Of a stretch of DNA of 64,000 bases, positions 1 to 10,779 are shown piece after piece. Source of the DNA: Heracleum sosnowskyi (lineage: Eukaryota > Streptophyta > Magnoliopsida > Apiales > Apiaceae); contig CM061243.1 in NCBI GenBank assembly GCA_030848705.1, positions 5,738,001 through 5,802,000 on the forward strand, written 5' to 3'. The translations under genes and the position numbers were made by a program. Each line of letters opens with the position of its first letter. Within the stretch, counting starts at the first letter, position 1. The notes below the pieces were generated by a model, which did not search any database, was not told where the DNA came from, and saw only the letters and a program-made list of their open reading frames with translations.

Positions 1-317
1 GGGGGAATTTTAAACCATAATATCTACGAAGTCTCTCTTGTTTACTATCATAACAATCTATCCAGTAATAAGGATAATGTTGATTGATTAAAGCATAAAT
101 ACTCATGGTTATTTGGACGAAAAAGGTGAGCGTTAATGAATAGAGGAGATTTTATTAAGGCATACCATGATTTGCAGACCTACGGCTACATGCATCTTAA
201 AACAAACTTCATGCATTCGAGTTTTAGAAGTATGAGCTCTAATATATCATCAGGCAAAGAGGAAAAATCAGGCCTCGTCCTACGTGTGTTCTTGCATCGG
301 AAAAACTGACCGATCAT
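1..317 (-). pseudogene. F-box gene, 5' part, disrupted, runs off the left edge
   Basis: This is the start of a second copy of the F-box gene at 9286-10395; the two stretches align along nearly all of 1-400 versus about 10110-10405. Reading down from an ATG at 317-315, the frame gives a good F-box beginning (SLPDDILELILLKLECMK). It then meets two in-frame TAG codons, the first at 188-186 and the second two codons later, where the intact copy encodes CMSVCKSW. Homology continues past the stops, so this is a decayed gene and not an unrelated ORF. This copy keeps F-box residues that the intact copy has lost. F-box proteins bind SKP1 in SCF ubiquitin ligases, but the stops make a working product unlikely. 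The rest of the gene lies outside the window. Confidence 0.8.
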
Positions 318-872
318 ATGTTTTCTCTTGCGGCGCTATAACAACCACCGGTTTGCCATTCTGCTATGACTACCAAAAATAACGTCATGTCGGAGGACTG
401 TTAATTTTTAGGTCAAGTATTAAACTTTAATATAAACATTAGAATACCTCTGTGGAAAGCAAAAACCAATTAGCAAGTAACATAATAAAACTAAACAAGA
501 ATTACAAAAAAGTTAAAAATATTGTAAATATCCATTTTTTTTAATTATGAAAAATACCCGAGGTACTAAAATAAGGGTACGCAAATTTTTTCTATATTAG
601 ATATTGATGATTGTATATAGTAAAATGGACTCCATGTATTCAAATTAATATCATTAGTACCACCGATTAAAACTTTTCCTTTTACCACATCCACGTCATT
701 TAAAATTATTATTTGGTACTTAATTTGTTACTTCTAACACTACTTTTAAATTATAATTTCTTTGAATAAAATGATATAAAAAATCGGATGGAGTAAATCC
801 ATTCCCCAAGTCTGACAAAGAATGTGCAGCCCTAATTAACAAATGTGATGCACCCTTTAGAGCATCTGCAAT
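318..872. other. Intergenic, AT-rich
   Basis: Up to about 405 this is the diverged 5' flank shared with the other F-box copy. After that the sequence is AT-rich and I see no gene. The 8 bases 865-872 (tctgcaat) are the left target-site duplication of the adjacent MITE. Confidence 0.6.
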
Positions 873-1803
873 TAGAGATGCACAAAAAGCCCTTCGGGTC
901 GGGCTTTATAAAGCCCGGGCTTTTTAACAAGCGGGCCGGGCTGGGTTTTTTCAAAAATCGGGCCGGGCCGGGCTTCCTCTAAAATATGAGGCCCATTTTA
1001 GGCCCTCGGGCCGGGCCGGATCAGCCCGGGCTTTTATCCGGGCTTTTTTTTAATTTATATATAAATAATTTTTTCCCTTTTTTTTTGCAAAGTTAATATA
1101 TTAAAATACAGAAAAAGCAAAGTTTTCCAAAAAAAACGATCATAAAAGAGCTACACTCCTCAACTATTGAAATTCAGAAAACATAAAAAGAGAAACCACG
1201 ATACCTATTACCAAAAAACTATTAGCATAATGTTTTATCATAAAACATGAGTGCAACTCAAAAACATTCTACACATAATATGCGTTATTGAACTTAACCT
1301 GACCGTAAGCCATACAAATCTCCTCGTACATGACCATTTTAAGAATCACATACACTACACTCAATAAATCTTCTAGAAAAAAAGGTTTGTCCTGCACATT
1401 GTTGATTTTTCTTAACCTCATTATTCTTCATATTCTATATATTACTAAGTTTAATATTCATGAAATTTATTTAAAATATTATAAATTTTCAAATTTTATC
1501 TATAAAAAATCAGATTTTTATCCGGATCTCTCAAAAAGCCCGGGCTTTTATCCGGGCCGAACCGGGCTTTTATCCGGGCTTTTTGAAAGCCCGGCCTTTA
1601 TTCGAGCTTTTCAAAAGCTCAGGCTTTTAACCGGGCTTTTCGGGCTTCGGGCCGGGCCGGGCTTGACGAAAAATAGTAGACCTGTGTTAAGGCCCTCGGG
1701 CTGGGCCGAACCGGGCCGGGCTTTTTTCGGGCCGGGCTTTTCTGGCTTTTTTCCGGATCGGGGCAGACCGGATTTCGGGCTTCAGGCTTTTTGAACATCT
1801 CTA
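873..1803. mobile_element. hAT-type non-autonomous element (MITE)
   Basis: The ends form imperfect terminal inverted repeats of about 20 bp: TAGAGATGCACAAAAAGCCC on the left, and TAGAGATGTTCAAAAAGCCT as the reverse complement of the right end. They are flanked by 8-bp direct repeats with one mismatch (tctgcaat 865-872, tctccaat 1804-1811). An 8-bp duplication is the hAT signature. Both subterminal zones (about 885-1050 and 1535-1790) are dense in GC-rich words built on GGGCCGGGC and CCCGGGCTTTT, around an AT-rich core. No transposase is present. ORFs called across it are artefacts of the repeats. Confidence 0.85.
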
Positions 1804-3156
1804 TCTCCAATAGGCTTACTTATAATGGTTCCCTAAAATATTATAAAATAATAGTTACATAAAATATAAGGAATTAAAAAGGTATTTTGCTCCAATGGTG
1901 TTCCCTATATTGGTTCCTTATATCTTCACTTATTCTATTTTATTATTATTTTATTAGTTATTTATGAATTTAACATCAATCAAAATAGTATAATTTATTT
2001 ATTTTAGTCATTTACTCATATTTTATAAATATAATTTAATTCATAAAAAGAATTTATAAAAATATTTATAAAAAATATTTAGTTAATAATATATATTTTT
2101 AAAAAATTACCAAAATAAATAAATATAAATTTGGATCGAATTTATTCGTTTTGGAATTGAATTCACGAATAAACTCGATCCAAAACGATACAACAAAGAT
2201 GAGTCATCAAGATAGGGAAGCAAAATGGTTGCACAAATATAGGGAACCATTTTCTCTCACCTAAAAATTTAAGGTAAGGATTATGTTCATTGGAGAATCA
2301 TTTTTGAACAAGGATTCCTATAATTATATATGTGACAAAAATCTTCTTTCTATTAATAATAGCCCAACATGTGGTGGCACATTTTATTCAATTTAAATTG
2401 GCAAGACATTTTAATGCATTTGAAATGTCCAAATTGCCCTTGTGTTTACTATTTTTAAAAAAATTGTTGTTGGGTGGATTCAAACTTGGGTCTATACAAT
2501 AATTTGCACCTTCTCTTACCACCACACCACTCAATTACATGTGTTATCAATTACACACATCATATGTGTGTCACTTGAGTAGAGAAATGATTGATAATAT
2601 TATTATTATATATTTGTTTTATTATAGCCCAATAAAATCAATGATTCATGAGACATTTAATCTAATCTAAATTGGCAAGACATTTTATTTAATTTAAAAT
2701 ATTTAAATTTCCCCCGTGTTTACTTTTTTTTAAAAAAAATTGTTAATGAACGGAATCCAACTTAGGTTTATGCAATAATTTGTTCATCTTCCTACCATTG
2801 CACTATTCAGTCATACGTGTTCTCTATCAAACACATTATATGTATGTGTGTGTGTGTCGCGTGAGTAGAGCAGTATTTGGTATCTATTATTATATTGATT
2901 AACATAATCTTATTATATGTGATATAATTTAACTATTGAAAAAATATAAAAGGTATTCTATATAATATTTTTAGTTATAAAAAATATAAAAGGTACTATA
3001 TATAATATTTTTAGGATTTTATCTAATGGTTCTAATTGATTTCTATTTTGTCCTTATTTGTAAAACTTATATGAAAAAAAGTAGTTGAAAAATATAAAAG
3101 GTACTCTATATAATATTTTTAGTTATACACAATATAAAAGGTAATCTATATAATAT

Positions 3157-3291
3157 TTTTAGTATTTTATCTAACGGTTCTCATTAATTTGATTGAAAAT
3201 ATCTAACGGTTGTGGAATGAGTGAACAAATCATGGTGGACCAGACTACCAACCAAACTTTTATTGTTCCGTCTATTATATAATAGTATAGA
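3157..3291 (-). mobile_element. Helitron-like 5' end
   Basis: Read on the minus strand from 3291, the sequence begins TCTATACTATTATATAATAG. It then runs into a subterminal segment containing gaccagactac and the taacggtt motif. Nearly the same about 130-bp segment occurs at about 29258-29396 and 31238-31377, each ending in the same TC-start. Plant Helitrons start with TC and make no target duplication. The matching 3' end was not found here, so only the terminus is called. Confidence 0.5.
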
Positions 3292-3512
3292 TAGATAATG
3301 TTGTTAGAAAAGAGAAATTTTAGTTATAAAAAATATAAAAAGTACTCTATATAAAATTTGTAGTATTTTATTTAACGGTTCCCATTGATTTGATTGGAAA
3401 GATCTAACGACTGTGGATCTAACGGTTCTCATTGATTTGATTGGAAAGGTACTTAATTCACGTGAACATACTAGAAAATTCATTATATATTAAATTTTAA
3501 TATTATACATAT

Positions 3513-3614
3513 ACACATTCTACAATGCAAATTACATTTCACAAACAAGAAAATGTTTCATTGTACACATTCTACAATGCAAATTACATTTCACAAACAA
3601 GAAAATGTATCATT
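3513..3614. repeat. 52-bp tandem duplication
   Basis: Two near-identical head-to-tail copies start with acacattctacaatgcaa at 3513 and 3565. They differ at one base among about 50 compared (aaatgttt versus aaatgtat). I see no function. Confidence 0.85.
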
Positions 3615-4080
3615 CGCTCAATGAGCTAAAATAGTAAAATCGTGTAGGTTAATGTCTTGTATGTAAGATAATCATATTTTGACATAGATCTTACACATAA
3701 TAAATATCATAAGTATCGAATTTACTCATTTCTTAACTCAAAAACACCTCAACCAAGGATAATTTTCAACGCTGACTATCTCATTACAGAGATCAAGTTC
3801 AACTTTTGTACCCATAATAAGATGTCTGTAAAACGATCTATAAATTATCATAAACACCGAACTACTTAGAAATTAAAATAATTATGCTAAATAGTGACAG
3901 GTTTTCATGCTAGTATAGTTAAGTAGGACGGTGCTTGGAGATGCTCTTAGAGACCTATTGTTGGAATATGTATCGAATTACTTACGAGAGAAGGAAAGCT
4001 GAATCCACCCAAACACTGTCTTCACTTTCACTCTCAGCTTAAATATGACATAATACTACAGTTTAGCAAGAGTACACGTG

Positions 4081-4203
4081 TAACACACACTCTCTCTCTC
4101 TCTCTCTCTCTAGGTGCTTGTTCATCTTCTCTCTCTGCAAAGTAACATCTCTCTCTCTCTCTCCTTTTAGGTGCTTGTAAATCTTCTCTCTCTCTCTCTC
4201 ATT
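4081..4203. repeat. CT microsatellite in NBR1-A 5' leader
   Basis: Several (TC)n runs are broken by short unique words, 55-180 bases upstream of the NBR1-A start codon. The paralogue has one longer run in the same place. Pyrimidine tracts of this kind are common near plant transcription starts. A regulatory role is only an inference. Confidence 0.8.
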
Positions 4204-4257
4204 CCTTTTAGGTTTTCAGGGTTTCAATTATCAAGCTACTTGCTCTCACTCTAGGCC

Positions 4258-7200
4258 ATGGCGACTTCCATTGTCATAAAGGTACCATTTTTACCCTCTT
4301 TTTTTCAATTATAAAGGACTGCACACACACAAACGCACACAATATGTACATATCTTCAAAGTTTCGATTTTTACCTCTTGTTTCTTTCTTTTTCTTGTAA
4401 TTCCCCTTAATTTATTTGCTAAAAGTTTATGAATTGTTTAATTTCTTGAGATCATTGAAAGAGCTGCACACACTTGCACACACTATGTTTATATGTCTAA
4501 AGGTTTGATTTTTATCTCTCTTTTTCAACTTGATTTTGTAATTCTCTATGTTTTTCCTCAATTTGTTTGTTATAAGTGCTTTTGAAATGTATGATTTATC
4601 TGAGATTATAGAAATGACAGACACACACACACAAATTATGTATACATGCATGATGCTTTGATTTTTACCTTTGATTATATAAGAGATGTGTCGGATTTTT
4701 TTTTTATATTCATGTTATGTTATTTCTCTTTTCGAGTATAAGTTAATTGTTGGGTAAGCTTTGTATGTGGATTCTTATTGCTTAAAACAAAATTTGATGT
4801 ATTGGACAGGTTCAATACGGTGAAACACTTAGGCGCTTTAGTTCAGAAGTTGTTGATGGGAAGCTCCATCTTGACATGAATGCGCTAAGAGAGAAAATTC
4901 ATTCTCTTTATAGCTTTCCTGTTGGTTCTGAACTTGTTTTGACATACATTGATGAAGATAAAGATGTAGTGACACTCACTGATGAAGAAGATCTTGATGA
5001 TATAGTGAGGCAGTCCTTGAATCCTCTAAGGATAACTGTGAAATTGAATATGAAAAGGAGTGCTAGATCTCAGAGTAAATCAAGTGGAAATTCAAGTCCT
5101 GTGAGAGAGCCTCAAGTTCAGATTCCGTTGCAAGTTAAGAGCACTAGTGCTACTGAAGTACTGAACTCTCTCCCAGATACAGTCCGCGAAACCATTTTAA
5201 ACCTGTCAACTGATTTGGGGTTCGATACTAACTCTCCAACAGGGTATGCTGATCTTCTGGATTCATTAGCAAAGATGGGTCTTTCCTATCTGAAAGAGGT
5301 TTCTGTATCTGGTGCTAAAAGTGGGCATTTAGAAAGCTCTATCGATGCAACAGTGACCAAGGATAAAAACAGTTTCTTAGCTGTTGGGACCGCGCAAGTT
5401 TCCGAAAAGAAAAGCTGTGACACAGAACAAAATAACAAATCTGGTTTCTCTGAGAACTGTGTTATGAGAGCTACTGACATTGAAAATGTCAAGGATAAAC
5501 CTTCAACTTTGCCTCCAGAAACAACTTCCGACTCGTTTAATGGTACTGGTGGTCACAATCAAAACAAAGACAATAACTTTTGTCTTCCTGATACACGGGG
5601 AAATTGCAATACTGGTTCTTCTGAAGGGAACAAGTTTGGAAACAATACTCGATCTGGTCACAAGATGGGGGCTAAAAAGTCAGTTGAATCTCGTCAGTGG
5701 TGGAACCATGTTATCGGCCCTCAACCTTCAAACATTGCTCGATCTGGTCATAAGATAGAGGCTAAGAAATCAATTGAACCTCGCCAGGTGTGGGACAGTG
5801 AACCCTGGACTGGGATTGAATCATCTTTTTCAAATTTCCCATCTGTAAATAAACGTCAGCATTCTCATCGCACGGTTCCATTCAAAAGGAGTTCCAACCC
5901 AGGTGATGGTATCAGCAGTGTCTTTCACAGTGGTGTTCGATGTAATGGCTGTGGTGTCCATCCAATAAGTGGAACCCGTTATAAATCTATAATGTAAAGA
6001 TTTTTTTTTTTCTTGTATGATATATTTCCTGAATTATCTTGACAGTATTGCTGAACAAAGCTCGTTTTGCAGGATGGAGGATTATGATTTGTGTAGCATA
6101 TGCTTTGCTGGTATCAGAAATAAGGCTGAATACATTAGAATGGACCGTCCTATGAGTTACAAGGATCCTGTAAGTTAATTCAATTATATTTTTAAGTTTT
6201 TTCCCCATACACACAACATTCTGTTTTATTGATGTCATTTTGTTCCAGATGCAGCAAAATTTCCTAGGCCGTCCATCAGCATTGCCTGCAGATCTTTCTA
6301 AACTAGATAGTTGCTTCATCCAAGATGTTAATATCCCGGATGGAACTATTGTGACACCTTCCACCCGATTTACAAAGGTTTGGCGGATGAGGAACAATGG
6401 TAGTGTTGTTTGGCCTCATGGGACACATCTCGTTTGTATTGGGGGAAATATTTTCAGCAAGGCACTTTCCTGTGGCATAGAGGTTTGCATATATGATGTT
6501 TTAATTTCCAAGTTTTGCCTGTTCTGTAATATATAACTTCTACTGTCTTGATGTTTTCTGGTAATATGTTCTGCCTTTTACTATCTGAATGCAGATTCTT
6601 GCTGATGGGTGTCCTGTGGACAAGGAAATTGACATTGCAGTCGATTTTACTGCTCCAGTGCAGCCTGGTCGTTATGTCTCGTATTGGAGTATGTCAACGC
6701 CATCAGGCCATAAATTTGGACAACGTGTTTGGGTTCTCATCCAGGTTACGTATTGCATAATTGACATTCTAGCATCCTCCTGTACTTGAATGCTGTTGAC
6801 AAATAGGGTGAATTTTTACCGATCCTCGTCATTGCAGGTTAATTCGTCTTTGAAGGACCCACTTAATGAAAATGTCCATGGCTTTAATTTAAACTGGCCT
6901 CCTTTTAGCGGCGGGTTTATAATGGACTACCAGGACAAACATGTCCGTGGTAACCCCGTATATCAAGATGGCCTTTTCGACATTGAGAATAATGGAAATG
7001 ATGGCAAGGCGATAATGGAACGCCTGGACAATACTCCTAAAAGGGGCCAGGGGTTTAGTCTTCCTACTGACAGCAGTCTGTTAGTTGGAGGAGCTAAACC
7101 AAATTCAGCTTTACTTGAAGCTTCTTTGCCTGTGAAGTATCCAGCTGTTGATCTGTCTAAAGTTGAACCAGTTTGTGTTCCTCCATGTTCAGATGGGGGT

Positions 7201-7380
7201 CTTTCTAACTCTTTGGTAGGTGTCGGACAACATAAGGATGAAGTCGAGAAAACCCTTTTGCAGGATCTCGAGGAGATGGGCTTTAAGCAGGTTGATTTGA
7301 ACAAAAAGCTTTTGAGGGACAATGATTATGATTTGGAACGAACACTCAATGATCTTTGTGCATGGGATCATATTCTCTAG
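4258..7380 (+). CDS. NBR1: NBR1-type selective autophagy receptor, copy A (C-terminally truncated)
   Basis: Exons are inferred from GT-AG sites and frame: 4258-4281, 4810-5993, 6073-6169, 6249-6482, 6595-6744 and 6838-7380, about 743 residues. Domains in order: PB1 (1 to about 88, with the acidic YIDEDKD...DEEDLDD cluster), a low-complexity linker with a repeated ARSGHK block, a ZZ zinc finger (about 383-430, GVRCNGCG...DLCSIC) split by intron 2, the NBR1 four-tryptophan domain (about 445-563, KVWRMRNNGSVVWP), and one UBA (LEEMGFKQVDLNKKLLRDN). The protein then ends at WDHIL and a TAG stop. Plant NBR1 self-assembles through PB1 and carries ubiquitinated cargo to ATG8 on autophagosomes. In Arabidopsis NBR1 the ATG8 motif is WDPI, and a second UBA after it binds ubiquitin. 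Copy A keeps W-x-x-I but loses that UBA. The start ATG lies in the same context as in copy B. Confidence 0.9.
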
Positions 7381-7485
7381 GAGTTGCAGTGAATGGTAAT
7401 TTCATTGGAAAGCTTTTGCCTTCGTCATTTTTTCTACTATTGTTTCCTTGCAATATGTTGCTCTTACTGTTCCCTCTCCCTGCAG

Positions 7486-7637
7486 GTTTTTTCTCAGACA
7501 TAGCATTGAACAAGATGCTTATAAAGAACAGTGGGAGTATTAAGCGTGTGGTCATGGATCTTATTGCTGGACACAGGATGCGTACTTTAGATTTTCCAGT
7601 TTATCATGACCGTAGTTATATAAATAAATGTACCTGA
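7486..7637 (+). pseudogene. Orphaned UBA2 exon of NBR1-A
   Basis: After an intron-like gap (gt at 7396, ag at 7484-7485) the sequence still encodes FSDIALNKMLIKNSGSIKRV followed by VMDLIAGHRM. This is the second UBA domain of plant NBR1 (compare the NNGSI...VVMDL pattern in Arabidopsis). The upstream TAG at 7378-7380 and a TGA at 7390-7392 prevent translation into it. The frame also does not fit a simple splice from the upstream exon. Confidence 0.75.
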
Positions 7638-8023
7638 ATGAATGTTAAGTCTTTTGGTTTTTAGTAATCTCAGTACTGTTCTCTCTGTTGGATGGCAGGC
7701 TAATATATGTATTCGTGTCGTATTGTGAAGTAGTCTCTGTTAATATTAACCTAGTTCTGGTATTCGCAAGTCGTAACACCACTTGGTATTATTTTTTGCA
7801 ACTTTTGAAGGCTTCTTTTACCCCGAATCTTTGTCCCTACGTCTTCCCATCACATTAAACAGTGGTCTTCACTCCATGTTTACCTCTGGAAAAGAACTTG
7901 AGATTTTAACAAGGGTCATGGATATCAGCGTGGACAGATGTTTTTGACAGTAAAACATCTGTATGGAAACTTGAGTTCTGTTTAAATTAAATGTTACATA
8001 AAAGTTAACAATCTTCATAAATT
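7638..8023. other. NBR1-A 3' flank, non-coding
   Basis: The segment is homologous to the NBR1-B flank up to about 7763 (matching about 35325), then unique. I see no gene. Confidence 0.6.
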
Positions 8024-8729
8024 ATGCGTTTCACTGCTGTTACTTGTTCATCTTTCTTATATACTATAAATTACTATCAAACTTTTAGCAATTATTTATG
8101 TATATTTTGTGTTTTTGGGTGCATACTTGTGGAACTGCGCTTCAGAAGTATTCATGTTGTCATGAAGTGCCAAGATTTATGCTTACTAACTACAGTTTGC
8201 CCACCACTCCTTGTCCAAAATATTGACCAGTTGCATTTAAATCTAGAAGTATTTGCAACCCAAGAGCACATTCTAATGCAACAGTTAGAGAACAACTGAC
8301 TGAATTTTATCAGGTGCGAACAGTTAATTTTGATAGCCAATGCTCGAGATATGCAGCATTTAGACCAGACAGTCTAGTTAATTTTCTTCAACCATTATGT
8401 TTATTGTGTTTCTAACCTTTTTATATCTCAATCCAGATCAAAAATCATCAGAAGTGAAGAATCCTTCCACGGTGACGGGTCTCTTTATTATATGTTCTTT
8501 CATTCTATCGATCACTTGCAGCATCTTAGTGTCTTTAGTCGTGAGAATGAAAAGGCCGAAGAAAGAATGGACACCTTTCTCCAGTAAGCAAGGCACAAAA
8601 CATTCTGCTGAAGCATCTGCAGGTCTTAAGGAACATAATATTCATTTCATAGGAAGGCCTAGCTTTCAAGGTAAAATTATGCCTACTCATGACATGATAC
8701 AATCAAAAATTCATCTACCTAGATATTAA
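8024..8729 (+). other. Possible gene remnant with a membrane segment, not recognised
   Basis: Two pieces look coding but do not form one open frame. About 8190-8299 encodes a helical stretch containing LEVFATQEHILMQQLENN. About 8430-8729 encodes TGLFIICSFILSITCSILVS, a clear single membrane segment, then a basic stretch RMKRPKKEW and a soluble tail of about 45 residues. Between them the frame changes, and gt and ag dinucleotides that could bound introns are present. I do not recognise the family. It could be the 3' part of a real gene with introns or a decayed fragment. No counterpart follows NBR1-B. Confidence 0.3.
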
Positions 8730-9285
8730 GGATCCGTTATATAGGATCAGGAGCAGAGGCACTAAGTGCAGAGGGTAAGTGGCAGAATTCCTTAATTGTT
8801 CTTGCGAGAAATTGCTAATTAGATATTTATTTTTTGCTGAGAAGTACAATTTGATAAAAATCTACTTACGGCCACTTTGTAAGATATCTCACAAGTTTCC
8901 AGTATTTTTCATGGATATCTCTGACTTTTAACATATTTCGATAATTTCTCAAAATCTTATTAAGAAAAATAGGTCTTAGCGAAACTAAGAGCAGGGGTTA
9001 TTGTGTTTTGGTTTAATTAGCTTAGCTAAATAATGTGGAAATTGGGAACATGAAAACCATTCTTCAGTTTCCACTCTCACAATAATTGCAACAGTTATAT
9101 AAATTTTCCTGAAGTTTATAAATAATCAAGCAAATACGCACATTCTTCATAAGCTTATAGAACATCAGATGTATTGCAGAATATCTACTGCCTATGCAAT
9201 ATAGAACTCCCCTTCTTCAAAAAACATCACCTAATACTTCTCCAGAGCGTAAAAAACACAAAATATATAGCATGCCAAGCATTGC
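8730..9285. other. AT-rich intergenic, 3' side of the F-box gene
   Basis: No gene, RNA or clear repeat seen. It lies between the unrecognised reading frame and the convergent 3' end of the F-box gene. Confidence 0.5.
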
Positions 9286-10395
9286 CTAACTCGGATATCC
9301 GGTATTTTCAGTTGAACTAGAGTCTTCATCGTTTAGTAGAACAAGGGTCTCGACAAAAGGTTGTAACCAATGTATATGAACACTGTCTGGAGGAGAAAAC
9401 CTCTTGAATTTTGACTCACCAACATTACATACCAATAATTCATTATTCCCATAATTTCCTTGCCTCTGAAATAGAATTTCGTGATTGTTTCTAACACCAA
9501 TTGCATCCATCCTTAATCTATCATTATCCAAGTCAATCTTGTATAGTTGTTTCAAACTCTCATCATACACCAGTAAACAACAACACAGTGAGGGGTGATA
9601 TTGGGATCTTGAAACAAGAAGATAATTACATTGAACCCCTGATTTAACAAGTTGGAACCATGAACGCTCTTCCTTCGCAGCAGGCGATATCAGGGTTTTT
9701 TGACACATTCCATTTTTGGTATTCAACGAAATAATAAACCAATTATCTCTTTGTAATGCCAGCCAATGCAGGGTACCATTTAAATGTACTACACTATCAG
9801 CATCACAATCACAAATACTATGACCACCAGGATCACTAGGACTACAAGTATTGATCATATCCCATGAATTGGTACTCAAACTGTACACCTCAACTCTAAA
9901 TTTCTTTTTATAGAAAATCCTCGCAATCTTATAATCGCCAGAATCTATATCAAACCAAAACCCAAAGGCAGCAAGACGTTTATAGTATACAGGTTTCGGA
10001 ATTTTTTTTATCTTTTGAATAGTGGGATTCCACAAATACACACTCTCACGACCATCATCATACTTAGTATAACAAATTAGTCCGTTAAAACTCCCAAGTA
10101 TGTTGATTCCCCTGTGGGGAAATTTTAAACCATAATATCTGCGAAGTCTTTGTTGTTTACTATCATAACAATCTATCCAATAACAAGAAGGATGTTGATG
10201 AAAGACGAAATAATACTCATTGTTATTTGGACGAAAAAGGTGAGTGTTAATGAATAGAGGAGATTTTATTAAGGCATACCATGATTTGCAGACGGACATG
10301 CATGTCAAAACAGACTTCATGCATTCGAGTTTTAGGAGTATGAGCTTTAATATACCATAACAACCTCCGGTTTGCCATTCTGCTATGACTACCAA
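9286..10395 (-). CDS. F-box protein with F-box-associated (FBA) domain
   Basis: An uninterrupted 369-residue frame. The N-terminus contains the later part of an F-box (LILLKLECMKSVLTCMSVCK, then SWYALIKSP). An FBA-type region follows, with the familiar signatures GSFNGLICY, VYLWNPTIQKIKKIP, FGFWFDIDSGDYKIARI, EVYSLSTNSWDMI and LNGTLHWLAL. Plant proteins of this type are substrate-recognition subunits of SCF ubiquitin ligases; the target cannot be read from sequence. Compared with the pseudogene at 1-317, about 80 bp around the F-box start are missing. The usual SLPDDILE opening is replaced by a short unrelated N-terminus (MVVIAEWQTGGCYG). SKP1 binding may therefore be weakened, or the true start may be spliced from upstream. 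No intron is needed. Only AT-rich DNA lies upstream. Confidence 0.85.
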   Translation of the reverse strand: MVVIAEWQTGGCYGILKLILLKLECMKSVLTCMSVCKSWYALIKSPLFINTHLFRPNNNEYYFVFHQHPSCYWIDCYDSKQQRLRRYYGLKFPHRGINILGSFNGLICYTKYDDGRESVYLWNPTIQKIKKIPKPVYYKRLAAFGFWFDIDSGDYKIARIFYKKKFRVEVYSLSTNSWDMINTCSPSDPGGHSICDCDADSVVHLNGTLHWLALQRDNWFIISLNTKNGMCQKTLISPAAKEERSWFQLVKSGVQCNYLLVSRSQYHPSLCCCLLVYDESLKQLYKIDLDNDRLRMDAIGVRNNHEILFQRQGNYGNNELLVCNVGESKFKRFSPPDSVHIHWLQPFVETLVLLNDEDSSSTENTGYPS

Positions 10396-10779
10396 AACTA
10401 ACGTATATGTTCTTGAATCTTGACCTACGAAGTATATATAATTCTAATGTGAATGTAGAAGGGTAATTACATTATTGTTTTAAAACTTAACTAAATATTT
10501 ACGATCAATATCTTTATATATATTTATTAATAAAATTAAATATACAATTTTAACATTTTTCTAATTTTTTATTTATGAATGTACTTACTAACATAGGAAA
10601 CTAAATATATTATCTTTATAATCTCCTAAATTTTCTATTCAAGTTAAAATTAAAATTTTGAAATCAATATCTTTCTTTTATTTATTTATTTATTTTATTA
10701 TCAATCAATATACTTATATAAAGGGGAGAAGACGGGGGCGTTGAGGTGGCGCTTCTAGAATCGCTCCGTTCTATTTTTC
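10396..10779. other. AT-rich intergenic
   Basis: No gene. Around 10685-10735 the words cttatataaagggga and gacgggggcgttgagg resemble the start of the repeat at about 24168 (atatataaaggaaaacc). They may be another Helitron-like 5' boundary. Confidence 0.4.

Larger units (their letters stand above)
1812..3979. other. AT-rich intergenic repeats, no gene seen
   Basis: Long AT-rich stretch with no credible coding frame. A motif around tctaacggttctcatt recurs at about 3025, 3170, 3370 and 3415 and again in the Helitron cluster at 28-31 kb. A Helitron-like 5' end and a 52-bp tandem duplication within it are listed separately. Confidence 0.5.

Noticed and set aside
1330..1794. 154-codon ORF, proline/glycine-rich
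   Set aside because: Its C-terminal half is translated GC-rich subterminal repeats of the hAT MITE; no protein features.
5286..5492. ORF opposite the NBR1-A second exon (and its counterparts at 6963-7322 and 34529-34888)
   Set aside because: Shadow frames of strongly coding NBR1 exons; no independent evidence.
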